DNA of 64,000 nt from Saprospiraceae bacterium (GTDB lineage Bacteria; Bacteroidota; Bacteroidia; Chitinophagales; Saprospiraceae), in contig JADJPZ010000004.1 in the NCBI GenBank assembly GCA_016713025.1, positions 1,488,001-1,552,000 of the forward strand. The letters are read 5' to 3'. Made by a program: the position numbers and the translations under genes. The notes beneath the pieces were generated by a model, which was not told where the DNA came from, made no database searches, and saw only the letters and a list, made by a program, of their open reading frames with translations. Positions 53,701 through 61,749 of this stretch are shown here, in pieces (the first letter of the stretch is position 1; each line of letters starts with the position of its first letter).

Positions 53701-56700
53701 AATTCATTGAAGTTTGCATCAGACCAGAATCCGAATGTTACACTTTAAATATTACAGGATTTTCCTTTGATTATCGAAGATCAGGAACAGGACCTCAAAA
53801 TTTAGAAATCCGATACTCTACTGATGGCTGGCAAACCTTTACAATTCTGGGCTCCTTCTCTGGATTTGAAGATTCACAATTTTTAAATTCAGGTATTCTT
53901 AACTTAAATCAATGTTCTAATGCTGTGTGTTTTAGAATTTATGGTTATAATGCCTCATCATCAGTTGGGACCTTACGACTAGACAATATCAAAATTTCAG
54001 GTAATTCATCGGTCGTAAGGTATAATTTTTACAAAAATAACATCAACGGCACGCTACTTGCAGCAGCTGTAGCTTCTTACACACCCACAACAAAAGCAGC
54101 GTCAGGACCCGAAATCATTTGTATTCAAGCCGTCAATACAGTACCTTGCAACCCTTTATGTGCAAGCGACTTAAGCTGTACCACCGTAATTTCCAACAAT
54201 AATACACCATCCCTTAGTTGCAAAAACCATATAAATATAAGTGTGGATAAAAATTGCGAAGGCGGGTCTCTGGCAGAATTATTTACTTCTACTGCAAAAG
54301 TTCTGCCAGAATTCTATACGGTTATTGTAAAAACAAATAAAGGAAAGATTGTTTCGCCAGTATCTTACAAGGAATTCTTGGGCCAAACCCTCACTGTATC
54401 AGTTGTTGATAGATGTAATAATAATAGCTGTTGGGGAACAATGAAAATAGAAGATAAAATGCCTCCTATCATAGTCTGTAATTCGTCAATTACGGTGCAA
54501 TGTGATAGTGCTGCATTATTTCTGAGGAACAATATAAGTGGAATTGATCCCAATCGAGTTTTGTTAAGACCTGCTAAGTTTGACAACTGTGGATTTTCTT
54601 CAGATTCGCTCCTGACATTACATGATTTTAGAAAGGACTGCGGGGGTATGATCGTTAGAAACTGGTCTTATACTGACTGTGGTGGCATGACAGCCAAATG
54701 CAAAGATACTGTTTTTATTGTGCCTATCAATATGGATAGAATTATGTGCCCAAATAAAGAAGTGGTTGTTGATTGTGGTGTTGACATTTCACCTGATGGT
54801 ATTTATGATTTTTTTGGAAGCAATTCAACATCAAGAAGAAATGCCTATCCTTATGTTAACAGAACAGGTACAACCCCCGTGAGATTAGATAATGTCTGTT
54901 CATTTATAACTTTTTACAATGACGTTACACTTGAAGCATGTTCAGTAGGCTGTAAAGGCAACAATAAAGTGATCAGAAGATGGACAACACTTGACTGGTG
55001 TACTGGTAATCTTTATGAGTGTACACAGGTTATCAAGTCTATCGACACAGAAGGACCTACCTTCTTAGTGAACGATGAGACAGTAAGTACCAATCCATGG
55101 GGTTGTACAGCAGACTTCTGGATGCCTGAGGTATGGGAACTTCATGACAATTGTGACCACCACCCAACTATCACAGTTAAGGCAGCTGATATCGTTCATG
55201 GTTTGACAGTGACCTGGGTAGCAGGCAAAGGATGGAGAGCAGCAGGAGTACCATGCGGAGTAACCACATTTAAGTACATAGGCACTGACTGTTGTGGTAA
55301 TGAGACAATACATCTTATGGATATTACTGTAGCTGACAGAACAGCACCAGTACCTGTGACTAAGCAAAATATCGTAGTAGGTCTTACTCCCGGATATGAT
55401 GCACATGGTACAGCAGATGCAAGTGCTAAATTGTTTGCACCAAGTGTAGACAACGGATCAAATGACAACTGTAGTGATGTAAGAATCGAGATCAGAAGAG
55501 CTTTGAATTCTCCTTTATGTTCAAATATAGGATATTACGGACACAATAATAACAGAACATACAGCAGTATGCCTGGTATTAATTTCTCCACTAGCTCATC
55601 TCCTACAGCCAATATCACCTGGACATGGACAAGCAGTAGTGGATCACGAACAAGAGATGCCGGAGTAAGTCCAACCAATATGAACTGGAAAGTAGTATTG
55701 ATAGATGAGGCACAGGGACAATGGACATGGAGAGATATGAGTGTCGTAAATGGAGCTACTGTAGTAAGACCTGAATTCTGGGACTACACAGGATCAGTAG
55801 GTGCAGGATCAACATGGAGAACATCCAGAGCTAATATTACCAGAGCAGATGCTACTAAGTTACACAACTTCTTAGATACTGACGGTGGTAAGTTTGTGAA
55901 ATTCTGTTGTGAGGACATACCTGCCGGTCAGGCGTTTGGATCACATGATGTACAGATGAGAGTGTGGGATGATGGTAACAAAGACGGATGTATCGGATGT
56001 TGGGTATTAGCAACAGATGCCAATCCAAATCCACAGCAAGACAACTTCAATGAGACGTGGTCAACTGTAAGAGTTGAAAACAACAATCCACCGATCCTAG
56101 TATGTCCTAAAGATGCCACGATCTTCTGTGACTGGCCGATAGAGACAAGCGTAGGTGTTTGGAAGTCTGTGGCTGGAGTAAACTTCGACAAGACAGGAGT
56201 AGCAGAAGCTAACGGAGCTTGCGGAAATCCTGCTGTTGAATTCAGCGATGCAGAAGAACTTGATAAGTGTGATCTTGGTTGGATTAGAAGAACCTTCAGA
56301 GTACCATTCACTCCTAAAGGTTCAACAACCGTACAATACATAACGTGTAGACAAAATATCAGAGTACTTCAAAGCAACAGCACACAGGTGTGGAATTTTG
56401 CTGCAGACAGCAGATACTCTCATACTGCACCTGCAGTAAATACTAACCAAACTGTATTTTGTAATGCACCAACAGGCGCCCCTGCGCCGGTAGCATGTAC
56501 CGGACCTACAGCTGCAGACATAGCTGCATGGGAACCAAGATATGTACAGGCACCATGTGATGTGATCGGATTGAACGTAAGCCAGCCTGAGCAGTTTGAC
56601 TTCGAGGATGGAGTATGTAGAAAGTGGGTAGTGAAGTACAAATTTGTCAACTGGTGTGATCATAAAGAAGTATGTTACTACAAGACCTTTGTATTTGAAG

Positions 56701-58796
56701 ATGTGATAGCTCCGGTAGTAGCATGTAAAGATACATGTATCGCAGCTGGTGCAAACTGTAAGACTACAGTGACCTTGACAAAATCAGCAAATGATGATGG
56801 TGGCTGTATTCCTAACGATCCTAACAGATGGTTGAAGTGGTATGTAGTGATTGACGAGTGGGCAGATGGTACTGTTGACTATGCTTATAGTTCATTTGTA
56901 CCTACCAACTGGAACTTTGGTGGTGGACAAACACTTCAGGTTTCTCCGGGAGTTTGGGTACCTGCCAAATATGTAGCTCCGAGCAAGCCAAAAGATAATA
57001 TTACAATTACATTCCCTAACATCATTGAAGGTAAGCACAGCTACCATAAAGTGACATGGAAAGTAACAGACGGATGTCATAATTTCGGTGCATGTACAGA
57101 GACCATCGAGGTGAAAGACAAAAAAGCACCAACACCTTATTGTGTACACCTTAGCACAGCACTGATGGCAACACCGGCAGGAAGCACTGCTAAGCCAATG
57201 GTAGAGCTTTGGGCAAGAGACTTTGATAAGGGATCATTTGACGGAGACCTTGCATGGCCATGTACAGCACAAAAAGACTTGTTGTTTACATTCAATGGTG
57301 AGCACCCGATATTGACAAGCTTGAATACAGAGCATTTATTCAAAGGAAAAGGACTTTCAGCTACACCTGCTGAATATGCTGCAGGAACAGCACAGAAATG
57401 GTTACCTGCCACTAAGACTTCAGGCAAAATCTGGACAAGCGACGCATTACAAGGTAAGTCTTCCAATGAAGTACAAGTAAACGTAAGCGTATGGGATTGG
57501 AATCTGAATACAGACTTCTGTATGGTCAATCTTAAGTTAGTATGTAATGGTAACGGATGTCCTACAGGTGGTGCAGGATCTAGAATAGCAGGTACAGTAG
57601 CAACTGAATCAAATCAGACTGTCAGCAATGTCACTGTGACAATAGATGCCAATATCACTGAGTACCCAGTATCAGTAACCACTCCTTCGAATGGTACATT
57701 TGAGAAGAGTGTTCCAAACGGAATCGATTACGAAGTTACAGCGAGCAAAGGTGGAGACTACATCAATGGAGTAAGTACACTTGACCTTGTGATGATTCAG
57801 AGACATATCTTGGGTATTGAGACATTATCTTCACCATACAAAATGATTGCAGCAGATGTAAACAATGATGGTAAAGTAACAGCTCAGGATCTTACAGAGT
57901 TGAGAAAATTGATCTTAGGTATCTACAATGAGTTGCCAAACAACGCAAGCTGGAGATTCCCTATATCATCTCAGACAATGAATGCAAGTACACCATTCCC
58001 TTATCTTGAGAAGATAGCAATCTCTTCTTTGGACAAAGATATGATGAACCAAAACTTTGTAGCTGTTAAGGTAGGAGATGTCAATGGTAATGTAACTACC
58101 AATGTTGCTAGCCCAGCAGTAGAAAGCAGAAGCGCAAATACAGTTGCTATGACTGTAGCAGAGCAAACTATCGCAGCAGGTGATGTAGTAGACATCGCAG
58201 TTACAGCAGCCAACTTCAATGATGTAGCAGGCTTCCAGTACACTATGAACCTTAAAGGTGCAAGCTTTGTAGGTATCGATGGTGGTGCTATAGGAATCAA
58301 TGACAATAACATCGGAGTGATTGCAAATGACGTAGTAACTATGTCTTATGCATCTGACAAAGGTGTTACAGTAGCTAATGATGAAGTACTCTTTACTATC
58401 ACAGTAAAAGCAGACAGAGCAGTGAAAGTAAGCGAAATGCTTTCAATCGGATCAGCAGTGACTTCAGCAGAAGCATACACTAGCGACCTTAAAGTGGGCA
58501 AAGTAAGCTTAGAAGTAAGAACAGCTCCAGTAACAGCTATCGAGTTGATGCAAAACGAGCCTAACCCATTCAAGGGTCAGACTACAGTAAGCTTCAACAT
58601 GCCTGAGCCAGCAGCAGCTTCCTTAAGTGTATATGATGTAACTGGTAAAGTAGTGACAGTAAGAAACATCAACGCAAACAAAGGCTTGAACAGTGAAACA
58701 TTCACAAGAGAGCAGTTGGGAGCAAGTGGTGTGATGTACTACACACTTAAGAGCGGTGACTTCACAGCAACTAAGAAAATGATCATCATCGAGTAA
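47721..58796 (+). CDS. Giant T9SS-exported multidomain surface protein with dockerin-like and cohesin-like modules
   Basis: The 3691-aa protein has a signal peptide ending EAIGQ (about 28). A lamin-tail-like domain covers about 33-180 (PVVINEVSGDSGQSDASNDG), and a second nuclease-type entry domain about 620-840 (IVDIQSDADDRFSFIPL). Many Ig-like/SprB-type repeats (about 840-1900) and a jelly-roll module (about 1935-2095) follow. HYR-like Cys-rich modules (about 2240-3280) have repeated 'D-x-x-x-P-x-x-x-C' strand starts. A carboxypeptidase-regulatory-like unit precedes one half-degenerate dockerin (about 3350-3403, DVNNDGKVTAQDLTELRKLI), a cohesin-like domain (about 3450-3600) and a T9SS type A tail (ELMQNEPNPFKGQTTVSFNM; MYYTLKSGDFTATKKMIIIE). 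It is probably a surface adhesin or matrix protein; its ligand is unknown. Confidence 0.85.
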   Translation: MNIKNFYKLFPKPIILLIIIFLGLEAIGQCPTKPSNPVVINEVSGDSGQSDASNDGIVELAGIPGTNIGGMVVTNGEWAVIIPAGTLMPADGVYLIACSQQSVSAAGGVAGEGITNSCVPGTNGLSCPQCDYPGLVPDFDVCNPANAIYYDPAASGFTIDNADASDGDQVVLFNNDGTIADAVKWGTTTTTSAGATTYGGSSGDADNVAPSTSGYTLGTPGIRGDGTAATGVPLMPAGNCPGPAITYVMPRTDDPRYVNLGTNIKGCNSSYQRSGAIATASLVGSGTDVMNAASQWNINTALTQTGIQTNNTSTAAVNNTNHPTPGVPNSTPAFAWIPPSSLNVCSPQTFTFGLEVYNYQHVSGLSCAGGLITTSGNAGSEIGSVVIVNEGAPQTWTSVTPNTTTGTTTLSFTTASLGEGTHTIRLQWDDYTNCCSGAECYESVTYTVKVLPTFTQSKTSISCPTDAVAGSINLSPFFSGGNTPYTYTISSDAGNVSTGAGGTLSGSIMTLPATATGTYIIKVEEAAQACGTPKYITVNSNCAAAPPACPVFINDASCSTPDGAKCPGDIIQMSLNPTSSTNLPNGGSIEWVLDTDNDNDVFDEPAGSVIASQTISVTASSVVYKDCSNLVAGDVVIVDIQSDADDRFSFIPLVNIAASTTIIFTDRGVSGSGWYASSGAAESGFISWTAPSGGVLAGNIITITVAGALTPGTLTNLSISGPGTISYSESGGSGDFSLANDGDQVLAYCGTAGTYPSSFIYGVTTYAQNLWQYNSTEGSNSSDIPEGLTNGSTAVAVGVNNTNGNEYDNAIWNCNTGTISDTRNNILSNVSDYTKWTGNNTRQSLPSCSVNVTGATSSTLTTLAPTCATYTIPTSMCNTTIRIKPRISPDPGSADCTGDNNPTLPSKIYTITCPSVTLTGGGNACAPTTVPLTITFTNPSTGFSATVNYSINGIAQTPLTITSSPYTLNATSSGTYVITSVAFSSPASTCNATISGSSEVTISPLVTATITGGTSPSTCAGSGTVSITLAGTAPWSFTLRNTTTGASYDLTSDASPYTATGLAPGTYSVVSVRDDNNCAGTTSGMYTVTAPADLPVLAVIPAQTVCSDSPVINLTSLNPTVTGGSGGGSYTWYYDDPSLPGTHILVPNPNSVNITVSRTFYVRYTDASSCTAYGSVMVNFSTLPAVTGTPTNQDCTAGTPAKIDVSIPAATGYAYTITTGTSGSGTLATAIAATSSTLTFTAGGGILTGTGGGLPSYPTTGGTSYTIRVFNTASGCFTDITRSVSSQACFVCPSIGNISTIAPICKGNTFNITATNLVNLCIANNTERNFGISFVNFMGTTPPSDVYSGGTLMGTVPYSVINSCAGSATLSNLGGSLDAGSYTICAILSPTSDNVTCRPYQCVTYTINALPTVTTTSNGPVCTGQTINLQTTSPTGLPASAYDWTGPGGYIQNDTQNPSRTGATISMAGDYTVTVTDVNNCSGVSTVNVVVQPLPSLILGTNPTVCLKSTTASLPFTSITGAPNQFSIDFDNAANAAGISDIPLTGLTSSSIGITLPPSLAAGTYYGTISVINSASSCTGIPVSFSITVLNDIVIAAEATCTGVSQPMTGMSLDISAYTPQYYITVTSVSGGNNANYNVSVHGSTQVYSGSPLTFGPFNHSIPLTGNAPIIVTASDYMPNFGLPTCSGTTSVDETICAPSGVYCDCSGTAPVPPNGGVIIAQANPGTYNNNGYTQFYVLVNSGIIVTSNSTGLFTNLSEGTYLVYAVNVKNSDYATLLASMSQGTPIVGFSGGLNPCYAILASPAYVVDCHPNISYSAVQPVCKRDAVTLSTSATGGKPSYSYLWNANLSGTINGTPAVTAPTFTFPALGNHPSYGPYFVTITDANGCITTGDALYVPIKPSLSKPVISPMITGCDGYMPAITSTCSNAVPDFSNAIFNFDKEDLLPIYIGTGAESVVRVSNDVGGPTFLSGNPSSGSSLNTSSWRTPTLDPNKFIEVCIRPESECYTLNITGFSFDYRRSGTGPQNLEIRYSTDGWQTFTILGSFSGFEDSQFLNSGILNLNQCSNAVCFRIYGYNASSSVGTLRLDNIKISGNSSVVRYNFYKNNINGTLLAAAVASYTPTTKAASGPEIICIQAVNTVPCNPLCASDLSCTTVISNNNTPSLSCKNHINISVDKNCEGGSLAELFTSTAKVLPEFYTVIVKTNKGKIVSPVSYKEFLGQTLTVSVVDRCNNNSCWGTMKIEDKMPPIIVCNSSITVQCDSAALFLRNNISGIDPNRVLLRPAKFDNCGFSSDSLLTLHDFRKDCGGMIVRNWSYTDCGGMTAKCKDTVFIVPINMDRIMCPNKEVVVDCGVDISPDGIYDFFGSNSTSRRNAYPYVNRTGTTPVRLDNVCSFITFYNDVTLEACSVGCKGNNKVIRRWTTLDWCTGNLYECTQVIKSIDTEGPTFLVNDETVSTNPWGCTADFWMPEVWELHDNCDHHPTITVKAADIVHGLTVTWVAGKGWRAAGVPCGVTTFKYIGTDCCGNETIHLMDITVADRTAPVPVTKQNIVVGLTPGYDAHGTADASAKLFAPSVDNGSNDNCSDVRIEIRRALNSPLCSNIGYYGHNNNRTYSSMPGINFSTSSSPTANITWTWTSSSGSRTRDAGVSPTNMNWKVVLIDEAQGQWTWRDMSVVNGATVVRPEFWDYTGSVGAGSTWRTSRANITRADATKLHNFLDTDGGKFVKFCCEDIPAGQAFGSHDVQMRVWDDGNKDGCIGCWVLATDANPNPQQDNFNETWSTVRVENNNPPILVCPKDATIFCDWPIETSVGVWKSVAGVNFDKTGVAEANGACGNPAVEFSDAEELDKCDLGWIRRTFRVPFTPKGSTTVQYITCRQNIRVLQSNSTQVWNFAADSRYSHTAPAVNTNQTVFCNAPTGAPAPVACTGPTAADIAAWEPRYVQAPCDVIGLNVSQPEQFDFEDGVCRKWVVKYKFVNWCDHKEVCYYKTFVFEDVIAPVVACKDTCIAAGANCKTTVTLTKSANDDGGCIPNDPNRWLKWYVVIDEWADGTVDYAYSSFVPTNWNFGGGQTLQVSPGVWVPAKYVAPSKPKDNITITFPNIIEGKHSYHKVTWKVTDGCHNFGACTETIEVKDKKAPTPYCVHLSTALMATPAGSTAKPMVELWARDFDKGSFDGDLAWPCTAQKDLLFTFNGEHPILTSLNTEHLFKGKGLSATPAEYAAGTAQKWLPATKTSGKIWTSDALQGKSSNEVQVNVSVWDWNLNTDFCMVNLKLVCNGNGCPTGGAGSRIAGTVATESNQTVSNVTVTIDANITEYPVSVTTPSNGTFEKSVPNGIDYEVTASKGGDYINGVSTLDLVMIQRHILGIETLSSPYKMIAADVNNDGKVTAQDLTELRKLILGIYNELPNNASWRFPISSQTMNASTPFPYLEKIAISSLDKDMMNQNFVAVKVGDVNGNVTTNVASPAVESRSANTVAMTVAEQTIAAGDVVDIAVTAANFNDVAGFQYTMNLKGASFVGIDGGAIGINDNNIGVIANDVVTMSYASDKGVTVANDEVLFTITVKADRAVKVSEMLSIGSAVTSAEAYTSDLKVGKVSLEVRTAPVTAIELMQNEPNPFKGQTTVSFNMPEPAAASLSVYDVTGKVVTVRNINANKGLNSETFTREQLGASGVMYYTLKSGDFTATKKMIIIE

Positions 58797-58825
58797 TCGG
58801 TGCTGATGATCTGAAAATCTAAACA

Positions 58826-58857
58826 TAAGTGGAGGTTGGAAACGACCTCCACTTTTT
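58826..58857 (+). terminator. Strong terminator after the giant gene
   Basis: A perfect stem (AAGTGGAGGT / ACCTCCACTT) with an 8-nt loop is followed by a T-run, 30 bp after the stop codon. It is the clearest intrinsic terminator in the window and fits a highly expressed gene. Confidence 0.88.
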
Positions 58858-58920
58858 GATAAATCGGTTTTTGGGATGGCCTCTCTTCGAGCAATTGAAG
58901 GGGGGCTTTTTAAATTTATC

Positions 58921-59138
58921 CATCGACCACCAAGCTGAGCAAAGCGAAGACTGGTGAGCGATCTTGGACCCATCGACCACTAAGCCGACAAAGGAGGACT
59001 GGTGAGCGATTCATAATTCAACATATAAAAACCTGATTGTCGAAGTTTATAACTTCGATACTATATTTTAAGAATTTGCAATTCAAACATTTTACCCATC
59101 GACCACTAAGCTGAGCAAAGCGAAGACTGGTGAGCGAT
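58921..59138. repeat. Three copies of a 42-bp hairpin-forming repeat
   Basis: CATCGACCAC(C/T)AAGCTGAG begins copies at 58921-58962 and 59097-59138. A 40-bp variant lies at 58971-59010. Each ends GACTGGTGAGCGAT, so its two ends (ATCGACCACCA / TGGTGAGCGAT) pair imperfectly. Spacing is irregular (8 and 86 bp). No gene lies in the 58797-59163 stretch. Confidence 0.75.
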
Positions 59139-59163
59139 AACTATTTATTAAGATCTATCAACT

Positions 59164-59532
59164 TCAGTTATTATTTTGATGTATGATGTCAATAATGGAT
59201 TTACATGCAACTAATATAATTTCCCTACCTACTGTTGATATCACCTGATCCTCATCGGGTTGAAGAGAATCTTCCACCAATGCCAGCATATCTTCCTGCT
59301 GATAGTTTTCAAAGAATGTATCAAGTGCTTTTGAAAATGAACCAGAAAGAATTGAATTAAAAACTCCCCAGTTTTTTTCTTCTGCTTCTTCAAGGTCTTG
59401 TCCTTTTAATGTGCTTATTTTACCGCACTGCTCGCTGGCACTATAATAGAGAATCATAGTCAGGTACTCAAGCATACCGGATTCTTCACTACTCAACAGA
59501 CTTTGATTATCTTTGTCTATAAATGCCATCAA
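59164..59532 (-). CDS. Hypothetical soluble protein
   Basis: The 122-aa protein is acidic and probably all-helical, without a signal peptide. The preferred start could be the first or second Met (MMAFIDKDNQ). Segments such as SEESGMLEYLTMILYYSASEQ and SLQPDEDQVISTVGREIILVACKSI suggest an amphipathic helical fold. I do not recognise a family. It lies alone, convergent with the giant gene and divergent from the KAS III gene, and its coding character is moderate. Confidence 0.6.
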   Translation of the reverse strand: MMAFIDKDNQSLLSSEESGMLEYLTMILYYSASEQCGKISTLKGQDLEEAEEKNWGVFNSILSGSFSKALDTFFENYQQEDMLALVEDSLQPDEDQVISTVGREIILVACKSIIDIIHQNNN

Positions 59533-59787
59533 ATCTTTTTGATCAGTAAAAGTTGCTCCAACTTTGATTTGTAAACATTTTGATCTTCAAAGATGTCAAT
59601 ATATTTATTAATCGTACCGTCAGTGATATAAATCATATTACAAATTAATTAGCTAAATAAATGGACAAAAGTATTTAAAAATCCTTACATTTGATGCTTG
59701 TATGGTGTTAATTGATTCTTATACCCTCAATATAAGTTTTGCTATGTATTACATGCAAAGCACTATTATATTAGTAAACAAATCTTT

Positions 59788-60858
59788 ATGTTACGCACAG
59801 TTATAACAGGTACCGGAAGTTTTATTCCTGAAAATATTGTCTCTAATGATGACTTTATCAAAAACACATTTTATGGTGAAGACGGAAACATCATTGAAGC
59901 ACCTTCACATGAAATCATAAAAAAATTTGAAGATATCACCGGTATTTCTGAAAGAAGGTATGTGTCTGAAGAATTGATGGCATCAGATTTAGGATATATC
60001 GCAGCAAAAAAAGCAATAGAAGATGCCAATATGGATCCGGAAACACTGGACCAGATCATTGTTGCACACAATTATGGGGATGTGGCCTATCACTCTGTCC
60101 AAACTGATGCTGTACCTGCTTTAGCTTCTAGAATAAAACAAAAGCTTGGCATAGTGAACCCGTCATGTATAGCTTATGATATATTATTTGGATGCCCTGG
60201 ATGGTTACAAGGCGTGATACACTCTGATGCTTTTTTTAAAGCGGGGATTGCCAAAAAGATACTGGTGATAGGTGCAGAGGCATTATCCAGAGTGATAGAC
60301 CCTTATGACCGAGATAGCATGATATTTAGCGATGGTGCCGGCGCGACTGTATTGGAGTACGTAGAAACCCATAGTGATTCGGGTGTAATAGCTTCAGCAG
60401 TTCAATCACACTGTGTGCAGGAAGCAAATTATATCAATTTTGGTGAGTCATACCGACCAGAGAGTGACCCGAACATCAGGTATATAAAAATGAAGGGCAG
60501 GAAAGTTTATGAATACGCTATTAAAAATGTGCCATTAGCTATGAAGTATTGTGTCGAAAAAAGTGAAGTTGACGTCAGGGCTATAAAAAAGATTTTTATC
60601 CATCAGGCAAATGAAAAAATGGATGAAGGTATAATAAAAATGTTCTACAGATTATATGGTATCAAAGATATTCCACACCACATCATGCCTATGAACATTC
60701 ATAAATACGGAAATAGTTCGGTTGCGACTATCCCGACCCTTTTTGATTATGTAAAACACGGCTGGATGGATGATCATGAATTGAAGGAAGGAGATATCAT
60801 TATGTTTGCATCCGTGGGTGCAGGTATGAATATCAATGCTGCGATATACAGAATGTAA
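59788..60858 (+). CDS. 3-oxoacyl-ACP synthase III-like condensing enzyme
   Basis: The 356-aa thiolase-fold protein is a KAS III/FabH relative. The catalytic Cys lies in YDILFGCPGWLQGVI (about 136), the His in KIFIHQANEKMDEGII (about 273) and the Asn in YGNSSVATIPTLFDY. The N-terminal MLRTVITGTGSFIPENIV and TGISERRYVSEE are typical. It is longer than housekeeping FabH (about 320 aa) and stands apart from fatty-acid genes, so a special acyl-chain or secondary-metabolite role is more likely than the primary initiator. The substrate is not deducible. Confidence 0.88.
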   Translation: MLRTVITGTGSFIPENIVSNDDFIKNTFYGEDGNIIEAPSHEIIKKFEDITGISERRYVSEELMASDLGYIAAKKAIEDANMDPETLDQIIVAHNYGDVAYHSVQTDAVPALASRIKQKLGIVNPSCIAYDILFGCPGWLQGVIHSDAFFKAGIAKKILVIGAEALSRVIDPYDRDSMIFSDGAGATVLEYVETHSDSGVIASAVQSHCVQEANYINFGESYRPESDPNIRYIKMKGRKVYEYAIKNVPLAMKYCVEKSEVDVRAIKKIFIHQANEKMDEGIIKMFYRLYGIKDIPHHIMPMNIHKYGNSSVATIPTLFDYVKHGWMDDHELKEGDIIMFASVGAGMNINAAIYRM

Positions 60859-60961
60859 TTACGACTTTACTATTATTATCCAATTAGTTAATCATTATAA
60901 CTATTCAAATTTTAAAATGGATTGTTGCATTTTTGACAATACCTCCATAAAAGTGGAATTT

Positions 60962-61140
60962 AGAGTATGTTTAAAATTTATCCTTTAGCAATAAAATGTC
61001 TTATTTTGGCTGCAAATTCGTTAAAATTTTCGTCAAATTGCCCATTCGCCGCGGCGGACTGCAAAATTTGCCTTTTTTCGCTCAAAATAAGTTCATTTTA
61101 TAATCCAAAAACAAAATTTAAACATACTCTTAATCCTATA
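60962..61140. repeat. MITE-like element, family B, copy 2
   Basis: The termini AGAGTATGTTTAAAATTT and AAATTTAAACATACTCT are a near-perfect inverted repeat. The interior holds a second inverted pair around the palindrome CGCCGCGGCG (61047-61056), so the element can fold into a long hairpin. At 179 bp it has no coding frame. It fills most of the 60859-61224 gap. Confidence 0.75.
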
Positions 61141-61189
61141 AAAACATAGGTTAGTATAAAAAAGCTATAGATAAGTAAAATTATTTCTT

Positions 61190-61197
61190 TAATTTTG
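61190..61197 (+). promoter_or_regulatory. Putative -7 box (TAATTTTG)
   Basis: This is an exact TAnnTTTG match 27 bp before the ATG of the 172-aa membrane protein, at the head of the glycosyltransferase cluster. Confidence 0.45.
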
Positions 61198-61224
61198 TTC
61201 TGTAATTAAATATATACAAACGAT

Positions 61225-61743
61225 ATGGCTGCATATAAAGAATATAGGTTTGGTGGCGGCAATAGTCCATTTGGATTTTTAGGCCCATTACTCATTCTTG
61301 CTGTTTTTTTTACTGTTTTGTTTTTTATGGCGAAAGGTCTTTTCTGGTTATTGTCATGGGCAACACCGGTCTTACTTATTTTGACTTTGATCATTGATTA
61401 CAAGGTAATAAAAGACTTTTTCATTTTTATTTGGAAGCTGCTCAAAGAAAATCCCTGGGCCGGAGTATTAGCAGTAGTAATGATTGTTTTTGCATATCCT
61501 TTTGTAGCTGGATATCTCTTTGTAAAAGCTTTAGGAAAGAGAAGTATTAAAAAAGCAATGGAAAAAGTAACTCAGGAAAAAACCACTTATACTGACTATG
61601 AAGAAGTAGTCGATGAAGATGATTCATTTTTAGAACTTCCGCCATTAAAGCGAAAACCGGAGCCAATCCGACAAGAAAAAGGCAATGTAAGCGAACCCGT
61701 CAAAAACGACAAAGCCAATGAATATGATGATATGTTTAAATAA
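61225..61743 (+). CDS. Hypothetical membrane protein heading a glycosyltransferase cluster
   Basis: The 172-aa protein has a Gly-rich start (YRFGGGNSPFGFLG) and three hydrophobic segments (LLILAVFFTVLFFMA, LLSWATPVLLILTLII, LAVVMIVFAYPFVAGYLFV). A charged cytoplasmic tail contains DYEEVVDEDDSFLELPPL. I do not recognise a family. Its stop is 6 bp before the next gene (GT2), so it may be a small accessory subunit in polysaccharide or lipid glycosylation. Confidence 0.75.
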   Translation: MAAYKEYRFGGGNSPFGFLGPLLILAVFFTVLFFMAKGLFWLLSWATPVLLILTLIIDYKVIKDFFIFIWKLLKENPWAGVLAVVMIVFAYPFVAGYLFVKALGKRSIKKAMEKVTQEKTTYTDYEEVVDEDDSFLELPPLKRKPEPIRQEKGNVSEPVKNDKANEYDDMFK

Positions 61744-61749
61744 ACACCA

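Noticed and set aside
58921..59138. CRISPR-like array
   Set aside because: Only three copies, spacers of 8 and 86 bp, and no cas gene.
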